This document shows positions 25,208 to 32,966 of a stretch of DNA of 64,000 nt, piece after piece. The notes under the pieces were generated by a model, which was not told where the DNA came from, made no database searches, and was given only the letters and a program-made list of their open reading frames with translations. Position 1 is the first letter of the stretch, and every line of letters starts with the position of its first letter. Source of the stretch: Asticcacaulis currens (GTDB lineage Bacteria > Pseudomonadota > Alphaproteobacteria > Caulobacterales > Caulobacteraceae); the NCBI RefSeq assembly GCF_028550395.1, contig NZ_JAQQKW010000002.1, positions 426,503-490,502 of the forward strand. The letters are read 5' to 3'. A program made the position numbers and the translations under genes.

Positions 25208-26338
25208 TCACAGCCATTTATGGCTACTCACCGCGTGGATGGGGACCAGCCCCGCCCCGATACAGACAGCCAGACTGCCGATTGAGGAGGCAAATATCCG
25301 AGGCATTTGACCGGGATAATGATTATCCTCCCAATTAACCAGTCGCTTAGCCAAGCCTGAAAGGATGGCCTCAGGCAGGGCCCCGGAAATGACGATCGCC
25401 CCGGGGTCCATCCAGGCCGTGCCGCAGGCCACAGCAAGTTTCAACTGCTCGGCCACACGGTCCATCCACGTCTCGAACAGGGGGCGATGGGCGTCCATAA
25501 GGCTGTCTATGGCGCGCAGGTCATTGATGGGGATGCCCTTACGGTTGAGAAAGCGGATCAGGTCGATACCGGATGGACGCTCTTCCAACATACCGGGAAA
25601 CAGGCGTCCCACCTCCCCGGCATTACCGTATTCGCCCCGATAAAGCTCGCGCTCAGCGATGATCCCTCCCCCAATCCCATGTCCCAGAAAGAAAACCAGT
25701 GCGGAACTGAAGCGCTGAACGATATTTTCCTGATAATATTCGGCCAAGGCGGCCGCCGTCGCATCGTTTTCGATCCACACCGGCACACTGAGACTATAAT
25801 TAAACACCTCTTCCAAAGAAATATCGCGCCAGCCCTCCAGCCACTGCACGACCGCGCGACGTTCCATCGGTCCGACAATAGGACCCGGCACGGCAATACC
25901 CAGACCGAGGAAGCGCCTTTGGGTCAAGCCGATCTTTGCTGCGAGTTTCGAAAGACAGGTTTCGACCACACGGGCAAACTCGACCGGATCCTTGCTGTCA
26001 AACGGCTGATCTAGTCGGGCCAGGAGCTGACCGGCGAAATCGACCAGAACCACCTCGACCCATCCTGGGTGGCAGGTCGCTCCCGCCGCATAGGCCCCCT
26101 GCCCGGAAATGCGCAGGGGCACCATCGGACGCCCTCTCGACGCCAGCGGTTCGCTACTGGCCTCCTCGATTAGACCCAGAGAAATCAATTCTTTTGACAG
26201 ACGCGTGGTCGCCGCGTGGCTTTGCCCCAGTGCAGCCGACAGCTGCGAGCGCGATGTGGGGCCGTAGATGCGAATATGCCAGATGATGCGCTTTTGCAGC
26301 TCAGACAGAATTATCGGTCGGATGCGTGGCGCTTGCAT
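25208..26338 (-). CDS. ROK-family transcriptional repressor (ROK3)
   Basis: This 376-residue protein has an HTH SRSQLSAALGQSHAATTRL (about 30-48) and a ROK domain with LGLGIAVPG, IENDATAAALAE and GNAGEVGRL. Classic ROK zinc-binding Cys residues are missing. It is divergent from the symporter at 26414 (75 bp between starts) and followed by the TBDR on the same strand, so it probably controls both. The ligand is presumably the imported sugar or polyol. Confidence 0.87.
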   Translation of the reverse strand: MQAPRIRPIILSELQKRIIWHIRIYGPTSRSQLSAALGQSHAATTRLSKELISLGLIEEASSEPLASRGRPMVPLRISGQGAYAAGATCHPGWVEVVLVDFAGQLLARLDQPFDSKDPVEFARVVETCLSKLAAKIGLTQRRFLGLGIAVPGPIVGPMERRAVVQWLEGWRDISLEEVFNYSLSVPVWIENDATAAALAEYYQENIVQRFSSALVFFLGHGIGGGIIAERELYRGEYGNAGEVGRLFPGMLEERPSGIDLIRFLNRKGIPINDLRAIDSLMDAHRPLFETWMDRVAEQLKLAVACGTAWMDPGAIVISGALPEAILSGLAKRLVNWEDNHYPGQMPRIFASSIGSLAVCIGAGLVPIHAVSSHKWL

Positions 26339-26413
26339 GGGCGTGACTTAATTCCTAAACCGAAAATAATTATCTGTGTATGTCCTGTTTCGTCTGCTGA
26401 CAAGGCTGCGTCT

Positions 26414-27727
26414 ATGCCGACTTTCTCGCCCGCTTCTTCGCCACCCTTTCGCGAGCGGTTCATCTATGCGTCCGGCAATATGGGCAAGAGCTGGGTGTGG
26501 GCCACCTTCGACAGCGTACTGCTCTACTATCTCAGCACGGTTCTGGGGCTGCCGCTCTCGGTCGCGGGTCATATCCTCATGCTGTCCCTGCTCTGGGACG
26601 GGGCGTCCAACCTTCTCCTTAGCTACGGGGCAGACCGGGTGAACAACCGGCACGTCTTCCGTTACTTTCTTCTGTCTGGCGCCCCCCTCTGTGCGGCGTC
26701 GTTTTTTTTGATCTTTTACGGCAGCAACCCGCAGGTCCCGCCTCAGGCCTTGTGGGTCGGGATGCTGTGCCTCCTCTGCCGCACCGGCTATACGCTGTGC
26801 GATGTGGCGCACAATTCCATGCTGGCCAACATGTCCACCACCTCACAGGGCGCATCATCCGTTTCGGCTCTGCGGCTGATCTTCAGCGCCACCGGCAGTA
26901 TCGGTGTCGGGTTGGGATTCAAATACGCCCTCGCCAGCCCACCCGAACAGCAACTTGCGGCCTTTGTGAACGTCGCGGCCTTAGGGGCAAGCCTTTATCT
27001 GGTTATGGTAAGCCAATCCGCGCTCCTGCCCCAAAGCCGGATCAGGTTGAGCGACACCGGGGTGACGATCGGCCTTCTCTCGACCATTCGCCGGCTCTTT
27101 CGCGATAAGACCTTTCAGACACTCTGTGTGCTTGCCTCGCTGCACGCCGGCATCATCACCCTGTTTTACAAAGGCTTGCCCTTTCTAGGCAAGACCGTGC
27201 TCCTCAATGCCTCATGGTCGGGGGACGCTCTGATCTATATAACGATCGGCAAGGTCGCCGTGCTGGTCGGCGTGCAGTTCGCAGTCTCCCGACTGCCCTC
27301 GCTGCACGCAGTGTTCCGACTTTCATATGCGGCTCTTGGCCTGGCCTTGGTGCTTATCGCGGTCACGATGAGCGGATTGTCACCGGCCCTGCCGCCGCTC
27401 CTGTTGCTGATCGGCGGAGCCGAAGCCGGGATCGGCATGTGCCTGTGGGCCATGCTTTCGACCTTCGTCCATGCCGCTGCGGTCCGCGACGGCCTGTCGC
27501 TGGCCCTGCCCTTCGGCGTCTTCCTCGCCCTCCTCAAAGCGGCCAATGGCGTCGGGAGTGAGATATTCACCAGCGGGATAAATCTGGGTGTGGCGATGGG
27601 CTGCACCCAAACGTCAGCTCTAATTATCACCACGATCATAATGCCGATTTCGGCCTGCCTGTTATCTTTTATTTTGGTCAAACAACTGAGGCAAAAGGAT
27701 GAAATCCCTGATACCAAGGGTCATTGA
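26414..27727 (+). CDS. GPH/MFS sugar:cation symporter (cassette 3)
   Basis: This 437-residue, roughly 12-helix protein has the N-terminal pattern FIYASGNMGKSWVWATFDSV, matching the paralogue at 32967 (LLTYASGNFGKTLLWGTVD). The ATG at 26414 is chosen by this alignment; the open frame runs back to 26216 inside ROK3 and is not credible as protein. The last five codons (DTKGH) and stop are made by the start of repeat copy B at 27711. That suggests the element landed at, and rewrote, the gene's 3' end. Confidence 0.83.
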   Translation: MPTFSPASSPPFRERFIYASGNMGKSWVWATFDSVLLYYLSTVLGLPLSVAGHILMLSLLWDGASNLLLSYGADRVNNRHVFRYFLLSGAPLCAASFFLIFYGSNPQVPPQALWVGMLCLLCRTGYTLCDVAHNSMLANMSTTSQGASSVSALRLIFSATGSIGVGLGFKYALASPPEQQLAAFVNVAALGASLYLVMVSQSALLPQSRIRLSDTGVTIGLLSTIRRLFRDKTFQTLCVLASLHAGIITLFYKGLPFLGKTVLLNASWSGDALIYITIGKVAVLVGVQFAVSRLPSLHAVFRLSYAALGLALVLIAVTMSGLSPALPPLLLLIGGAEAGIGMCLWAMLSTFVHAAAVRDGLSLALPFGVFLALLKAANGVGSEIFTSGINLGVAMGCTQTSALIITTIIMPISACLLSFILVKQLRQKDEIPDTKGH

Positions 27728-27791
27728 AAATGACTCATGGTATGCCTTTCGAGAATTTTTTCATGCCTTTGATACATATGAAACATTCTCG
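27711..27791. repeat. Two-hairpin structured repeat, copy B
   Basis: A 33-bp imperfect palindrome (27711-27743; arms ATACCAAGGGTCAT and ATGACTCATGGTAT) is followed by a 6-nt spacer. Then comes a stem of CGAGAAT..TTTCAT (27750-27764) with ATGAAA.ATTCTCG (27778-27791) around a 13-nt loop. It is the inverted counterpart of copy A at 20884-20961. The stem sequence differs from copy A but still pairs, while the closing CAT/ATG and much of the loop (9 of 13 positions) are kept. Confidence 0.75.
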
Positions 27792-27798
27792 ACCTTTC

Positions 27799-27831
27799 AA
27801 CGGCCGAATGCGGTCAGCATCTTCGGCCGTT
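27799..27831. terminator. Perfect 10-bp hairpin between convergent genes
   Basis: AACGGCCGAA (27799-27808) pairs with TTCGGCCGTT (27822-27831). It lies between the convergent symporter and cassette-4 TBDR genes and could serve both directions. Confidence 0.55.
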
Positions 27832-27840
27832 CGTATAACA

Positions 27841-27865
27841 AGGCCGCCGGTATGGACGGCGGCCT
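27841..27865 (-). terminator. Hairpin downstream of cassette-4 TBDR
   Basis: AGGCCGCC (27841-27848) pairs with GGCGGCCT (27858-27865), 8 bp beyond the TBDR stop on the minus strand, followed by TGTTAT. Its sequence resembles the hairpin at 20849-20874. Confidence 0.55.
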
Positions 27866-27872
27866 CACACGG

Positions 27873-30461
27873 TCAGTATTTGTAGTTGACGCCGAACCAG
27901 ACGGCGCGACCATATCTTTGCCCTTCGTACCAGTTGGGCACGCCCTTCACCGCATTGGCATTGGTGAAGCGCTGTTCGTCTTCGAACAGGTTCCACACCT
28001 CCATCGACAGATCGAAATGTCGGTTCAGGCGATAGCCCAGTTGCATATCCGTCTGCCCATAGGCGGCCAGTTTCAGATCGCCTGAACCATCGACGCTGAG
28101 TTGCTGGGTTTGCGCACTGGCGTAGCGCCAGGCGATGCGGCCTGACAAGTGTTCGCCCTCATAGAACAGCGCCGCATTGGCCAGCTTTTTCGACAAGCCT
28201 TCCGGAGCCACGGAGCGCACGACCTGCCGGTTGGCTCCGATCAGGTCTAGCGACCCGTCATTGAGGGTGAGGTTGGCGCTGAAACCCAGACCCGCCAGCG
28301 GTCCCGGCAGGAAGCTCAGGCGATCCTTGACGAGGCTGAGTTCGACGCCGCTGATTTGCGCATCGCCGCCATTGTCCGGCTGCACATAGTAGGAGTCGAT
28401 GACTCGGTTGGTGGCGTCAGTATATTTGTACGGCGTTTGCAGGTCGAAGATTTCGTCCTGAATGTCTTTGCGGAACACCGCCGCCGAGATCAGGCTACGT
28501 CCGCCGTCGAAATAGTATTCCAGCGAGGCATCGAGATTGGTCGAACGGCGCGGCTTGAGGTCCGGATTACCCCGACTGTAGATGCCATTGTCATTGGGCG
28601 GGGTTTCGCCGCGCGCCAAATCACGGATGTCCGGACGCCCGATGGTGCGGCTGGCCCCCAGACGCAGCAGCCACTGATCGCTGATGAAGTATGTGGCGGC
28701 CACCGACGGAAGCAGGTCGCTATAGTCGGCCTGTGTGGTGACAAAGGCCGCGTTTTCGGCACGGTTGAAGCGGTTGAGCGCCTCGGTCGCCGTCTTTTCA
28801 TAGCGCAGACCGCCAATAACACGCCAGCGCGCCGACGTGTAGTCGGCCAAGGCGTAACCTGCCGTCACCGCTTCGCTGACGCGGTAGTCCATGCCGTTAA
28901 CATAACCTTCGCGACGGCTGAAGCTCGTCGCCCCCAGCCCTTCGGCATAGGCCGACAGAGCGTCAATATCGGCATAGACCACCTTGTCGTTCGGCGTGCC
29001 GGGGAAGCGGTAGTCGGTGGCCTTGATAAACGGGCGGAAGTCGGCCGAAGCGACCGGGTTGCGCCAGCGCAGATTGCTGGCCGTATAGTCGATGCGGGTT
29101 TCACGCCATTTCAGCCCGGCCTTGAAGCCCAGACCCTGACCGGCGGCCGGGCGGCGCGTCCAGTCGGCGCGCACCGTATCGACGTCCTTGGCCAGTTCTT
29201 CCTTGTAGCGACGATAGCCATTGAAGGCGTAGTTGGCCGGGTTGACGAACTTCGGCGCGCTGGCGGCATCGAACTGATAGGCGTAGGTGGTGCCGTCAGA
29301 GCTATAGGTGCCACTCAACGGCCCGGCATAGTAGAGATCAACGCGCGGATCGTCCTGATAGGAGATGCTGGACGAAGACGAGCCTTTCAGGCTCAGCGTG
29401 TCACGCCCCGTCAGCGCATAGTCGAGACCGCCCGCCACGGTCAGGGAGCCATCAACACCGTAGCGCACCTTGTCCGTGCGGCCCGTCGCCGTCGCCTTGC
29501 TAAAGGTGCCGGTCGTGAGATTGGACACGGCGGCGTAAAGCGCGTGCTTGTTCTTGTCGATGACGATGTCGGAGTCGAAATAGCTCAGCGAGACATAGGC
29601 CTGAAGGGCGGAGACCGGGCGGAACTCGAACTTGGCGGTCGCCCCGGAACTGTCTTCCTGACGTTGATAGAAATAGCCACCGACCTCTTCGGGCAGCGCA
29701 CGACCATCGCCGACCGGCCCGAACCAGGCACCGGGCTTCAGATTGTCACGATGTACAGAGCGGCCATTGGCGTCGAAGACCACGCCGTATTTGCCGTCGC
29801 CAAAGGTCGTTCCCGCCGACAGCTTGCCCTTCACCGAGCCCTTCATGTCGTCCGGTGCGACGTTTTCTTCGTAGCGACCGCCAGACACCCCGACCGACAG
29901 CCACGGCTTTCGCGCATCAAAGGCGCTGCGCGTCACCAGATTGACCGTCCCGGCAATGGCGTCGCCATCGAGGTCCGGCGTCGCTGACTTGATGACCTCG
30001 ACCTGCTTCACAAAGGTCGAGGGGATGGCTTCAAGATTGGCACCGCGCAGATTGCTGTCGAACGGACGCGGGGCCACCGAGGCCTCCTGCCCGTCGAGCG
30101 TCACATTGACGAATTCCTGACTGAGGCCGCGCACGCCGATATAGAGGCCGGCGCCTTCGTCCTGAAACGTAGAGACCCCGGCCACGCGACTGGCTGCTTC
30201 GGCCAGATTCTGATCCGGCAGCTTGTTAAGATCGTCCGAAGCGACCACGTCGCTGACCTGAGCGGCCTTGCGCTTGGCGTCGGCAGCGCGCTGGTTCGAC
30301 AGGCGCGTTCCGCGCACCACCACCTCCGTGACCGCCTCTTTGACCGCCTCAGGGGCCGGCCTTGCCTGCGCGTCCGAAGACTGAACCTGCGCCTGCGCCC
30401 CCGTCGTCAGAAGCGCGATAGCCAGCGCCGATGCGCTGGTGGCTGTGACCTTGCTAACCAT
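27873..30461 (-). CDS. TonB-dependent receptor (cassette 4)
   Basis: This 862-residue receptor starts at the ATG at 30461 after GGACGGG; the frame extends 54 bp further without a good site. The signal peptide ends GAQAQ. A TonB-box-like EVVVRGTRLSN is followed by a plug with EAASRVAGVSTFQDEGAGLYIGVRG in its usual place (key part AASRVAGVS). The terminal strand is NYKY. It is divergent from ROK4 with paired ATATTTAATAT palindromes between them. Its cargo may relate to the PI-PLC-like enzyme of the same cassette. Confidence 0.9.
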   Translation of the reverse strand: MVSKVTATSASALAIALLTTGAQAQVQSSDAQARPAPEAVKEAVTEVVVRGTRLSNQRAADAKRKAAQVSDVVASDDLNKLPDQNLAEAASRVAGVSTFQDEGAGLYIGVRGLSQEFVNVTLDGQEASVAPRPFDSNLRGANLEAIPSTFVKQVEVIKSATPDLDGDAIAGTVNLVTRSAFDARKPWLSVGVSGGRYEENVAPDDMKGSVKGKLSAGTTFGDGKYGVVFDANGRSVHRDNLKPGAWFGPVGDGRALPEEVGGYFYQRQEDSSGATAKFEFRPVSALQAYVSLSYFDSDIVIDKNKHALYAAVSNLTTGTFSKATATGRTDKVRYGVDGSLTVAGGLDYALTGRDTLSLKGSSSSSISYQDDPRVDLYYAGPLSGTYSSDGTTYAYQFDAASAPKFVNPANYAFNGYRRYKEELAKDVDTVRADWTRRPAAGQGLGFKAGLKWRETRIDYTASNLRWRNPVASADFRPFIKATDYRFPGTPNDKVVYADIDALSAYAEGLGATSFSRREGYVNGMDYRVSEAVTAGYALADYTSARWRVIGGLRYEKTATEALNRFNRAENAAFVTTQADYSDLLPSVAATYFISDQWLLRLGASRTIGRPDIRDLARGETPPNDNGIYSRGNPDLKPRRSTNLDASLEYYFDGGRSLISAAVFRKDIQDEIFDLQTPYKYTDATNRVIDSYYVQPDNGGDAQISGVELSLVKDRLSFLPGPLAGLGFSANLTLNDGSLDLIGANRQVVRSVAPEGLSKKLANAALFYEGEHLSGRIAWRYASAQTQQLSVDGSGDLKLAAYGQTDMQLGYRLNRHFDLSMEVWNLFEDEQRFTNANAVKGVPNWYEGQRYGRAVWFGVNYKY

Positions 30462-30526
30462 TGTCCCGTCCTTGTCATGCTCACGGCTCAGCGCCGCCCC
30501 CGCTTCAACTAACACGCTTTTGTGAC

Positions 30527-30555
30527 ATATTTAATATCTAAATGATATTTAATAT
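30527..30555. promoter_or_regulatory. Candidate ROK4 operator, tandem palindromes
   Basis: ATATTTAATAT, itself a perfect palindrome, occurs at 30527-30537 and 30545-30555 (18 bp apart), between the divergent TBDR and ROK4 genes. The intervening TATCTAAATGATA and flanks match, in reverse orientation, the site at 32887-32910 before the symporter and PI-PLC genes (common core TTTAGATATTWAAT). Confidence 0.65.
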
Positions 30556-30595
30556 GGCGCCTTGCAAATCATCGCGTTAGGAATAAACAGGCGGT

Positions 30596-31708
30596 ATGGA
30601 CGATTCCTACATATTAAGCGACAGCGACCGTCAGGTGCTCGACGTCATCTGGCGGCTGGGGCCGATCGCGCGGGTGGACATCACGCCCCTGACCCGTCTT
30701 TCGACCATGTCGGTGACGCGCATCACCCGCGAACTGACCGAACAAGGCCTGCTGACCGAGGATGTGCGGCGCGCCGGCGGGCGGGGGCAACCGGCACGAC
30801 CGCTGATGGTGCGCGCCGATGCCGCCTACGCCGCCGGGGTTTATTTCTCGACGGGATTGGTACAGGTGGGACTGATCAATCTGGCCGGGGTACTGCTGGG
30901 CGAAACCCAGGTGCGTACCGATATCGCCACCCCCGCCGATGTGGCGCGGCTGGCGCTCACCCATGTCGAGCGGCTATGCGCCGAACAGGGCGTTGAACCC
31001 GCCCGCCTCACCGGCATGGGCTTCGCCCTGCCCGGCGACTTTATCCGCGACCGCCGCAGCCTCAACGCCCACGCCCTGTTTCCGGGCTTCCGCGGCGAAG
31101 ACATTGGGGCCGAGCTTCAGGCCCACCTGCCCTGCCCCGTGTTTATCGAAAATGACGCCGCCAGCGCCGCCCTGGGGGAGCGGCTGATGGGTATAGGCCA
31201 GACCATAGACGATTTCTTCTTTGCCCATATCGGGCACGGCATCGGCGGCGGTCTGATCCTCGGCGGGCGGCTCTATCGCGGCGTCAACGGCAATGCGGGG
31301 CTGATCGGTGTGCAATTTGCCAATGACCGGCCGCGCCCGTCGGGTCAGGACCTGCTCGAAAGCCTGCGCGCCGGGGGTGTCGCCGTGAAGGACTTTTCCG
31401 ATCTGGAGGAGCTGCGCCCGCAGACCTGCGCCCCGCTACGCACCTGGATCAACCGCGCGGCGGCGCAGTTGCGCGAAGGCCTGTGGATCACCGCCCGACT
31501 GATCGACCCGCGCGCCGTGATCATCGGGGGCCGCCTGCCGCACCATATCCTGCAGGAGATCGTGGTGCGCATCGACGATGAGCAGTTCTGCAACGAAGGC
31601 GTCATGCTGCCGCGACCGCGCGTCATCGCCTCGTCCCTAGGGTCACAGGCGGGCCTGATCGGGGCTGCCGCCCTGCCCTTCTATTCGCGTTTCTTTGGCG
31701 ATTCCTGA
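30596..31708 (+). CDS. ROK-family transcriptional repressor (ROK4)
   Basis: This 370-residue protein has an HTH ITPLTRLSTMSVTRITREL (about 28-46) and a ROK domain with TGMGFALPG, IENDAASAALGE and GNAGLIG. It lacks the CxCGxxGCxE zinc motif. AGGCGGT precedes the ATG. The 3' end overlaps the convergent PI-PLC-like gene by 28 bp. It is divergent from the cassette-4 TBDR and is the natural candidate to bind both the 30527 and 32887 sites. Confidence 0.87.
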   Translation: MDDSYILSDSDRQVLDVIWRLGPIARVDITPLTRLSTMSVTRITRELTEQGLLTEDVRRAGGRGQPARPLMVRADAAYAAGVYFSTGLVQVGLINLAGVLLGETQVRTDIATPADVARLALTHVERLCAEQGVEPARLTGMGFALPGDFIRDRRSLNAHALFPGFRGEDIGAELQAHLPCPVFIENDAASAALGERLMGIGQTIDDFFFAHIGHGIGGGLILGGRLYRGVNGNAGLIGVQFANDRPRPSGQDLLESLRAGGVAVKDFSDLEELRPQTCAPLRTWINRAAAQLREGLWITARLIDPRAVIIGGRLPHHILQEIVVRIDDEQFCNEGVMLPRPRVIASSLGSQAGLIGAAALPFYSRFFGDS

Positions 31709-32859
31709 ACATTTTCGGTATCACAGCCGCTTTTCAGGACCGGATTGCAGCGCGCATAGCCCGATGGAAAACGAACCTCATAGGGTCCAAAGCGCCGGTC
31801 TGGCCACGGATAGTCGGTCGCGATGAGCTGCGCCCCGCTGGTGAAGGCTTCGCGACGCCGCGTTTCCTTGCTGAGATCGCTGTCCTCGCCGCCCGCATCG
31901 GCGCGCGTATAGACAAGAAAGCCCTGCCTCACCAGCGCTTCGATCTGTCTCGCCTTGGGCTTGGGTCGCATCAGCCACGCCGTGCGCGGATCATCGGGTG
32001 TGCGCGCCACGAACAGAAGCGGGGCCACCACGCCGGAGGTAAAGTCGGCATAGGCGTCCTGTTTTTGCGGATCATCGAGCAGCAGAAAAATAACCCGACC
32101 GCGCAAGGCGTCCAGCGCCGGCCAGCCTTCGGCGCGCACGGCGGCATTGACGCTGGCATAGGCGCCCTGCACCTCAGCCGGACGCACGATCTGCGCCGGG
32201 GGGAAGACCGCCTCGATCTCGGCGTGCAGCCGCGCCCAGGCCTCCCGCCCGAACGGCGCCGCCGCAGCGGGCACGTAGGCATTGGCCACCGGCGGTTTGC
32301 GTCCTTCCTTGGCCTCGATCTGCACAAAGAGGGGCAGATGCCCCGGATGCGCCTGCGACCAGTCGCGGATGATTTCCAGACAGCGCGTAAAGCGCAGGCA
32401 GCGGCTGCGCACATCTGTATCGGCGGCGTGAAACACTTTCAGACCGGGTTTGCGCAACTCGCCTTCAGGATCGACCGGGGCTACAGTGGCCGCGACCTCC
32501 GGCGACAGGGCCTTGAGAAACCCCGGATCGGCAAAACGCCCGCCTTGCGGATCATCGTGCACATCCAGCTCAAAGACCCGCAACCCTCTCTCAAGCTGGG
32601 TTTGCAGGGGCGCGTGGGTGTAATCCAGCGCCGGAACCAGACGCCTGGCTGGCCACTCCGCGCTCTCGGCATAGCCGGTTTCGTCCATAAGCCGGAACAG
32701 GGCGGTATCCGGTGCCACATGGTAAGAATTATGCGTGCCAACAAACTGAAGCTGGTTCAGGCGCACGGCCGTGGACTTTGACGCGGGCTCAGCCCCGGCC
32801 CATGCACCCATAGCGCCCCAAAGAGCCACCGTCACTGCTGCTGAATATCGCCACGCCAT
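31681..32859 (-). CDS. Secreted Ca2+-dependent PI-PLC-like phosphodiesterase
   Basis: This 392-residue protein has a signal peptide at 1-23 and the PI-PLC X-like opening FVGTHNSYH (39-47, His43). The metal-ligand stretch RVFELDVHDD (94-103) and a second His in KVFHAADTD (His144) follow. The layout fits the bacterial Ca2+-dependent phosphatidylinositol phospholipase C group. Such enzymes cut phosphodiester bonds next to inositol or similar polyols. It is divergent from the symporter at 32967 with a shared operator-like site between them, and its end overlaps ROK4 antiparallel by 28 bp. Confidence 0.8.
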   Translation of the reverse strand: MAWRYSAAVTVALWGAMGAWAGAEPASKSTAVRLNQLQFVGTHNSYHVAPDTALFRLMDETGYAESAEWPARRLVPALDYTHAPLQTQLERGLRVFELDVHDDPQGGRFADPGFLKALSPEVAATVAPVDPEGELRKPGLKVFHAADTDVRSRCLRFTRCLEIIRDWSQAHPGHLPLFVQIEAKEGRKPPVANAYVPAAAAPFGREAWARLHAEIEAVFPPAQIVRPAEVQGAYASVNAAVRAEGWPALDALRGRVIFLLLDDPQKQDAYADFTSGVVAPLLFVARTPDDPRTAWLMRPKPKARQIEALVRQGFLVYTRADAGGEDSDLSKETRRREAFTSGAQLIATDYPWPDRRFGPYEVRFPSGYARCNPVLKSGCDTENVQESPKKRE

Positions 32860-32886
32860 ACGCCGCCACCTGTGCCGTTAGTCAAA

Positions 32887-32910
32887 TTTAATACCGTTTA
32901 GATATTTAAT
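32887..32910. promoter_or_regulatory. Second candidate ROK4 operator
   Basis: The segment contains TTTAATACCGTTTAGATATT and ends in TAAT. In reverse it aligns with the TBDR4/ROK4 intergenic site. It lies between the divergent PI-PLC-like and symporter genes (starts 32859 and 32967). Shared sequence at both promoters suggests one regulator coordinates all four cassette genes. Confidence 0.6.
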
Positions 32911-32966
32911 GCGACATAATTGCGACGATTTATGTTATTGTCACTATCGCCCCCTAAATTATCCAC

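Noticed and set aside
20884..27791. Composite transposon with the two structured repeats as ends
   Set aside because: No transposase lies between the copies and no target-site duplication could be seen; kept only as a repeat pair.
28356..29987. 543-codon plus-strand ORF opposite the cassette-4 TBDR
   Set aside because: Shadow of the receptor gene with low-complexity composition.
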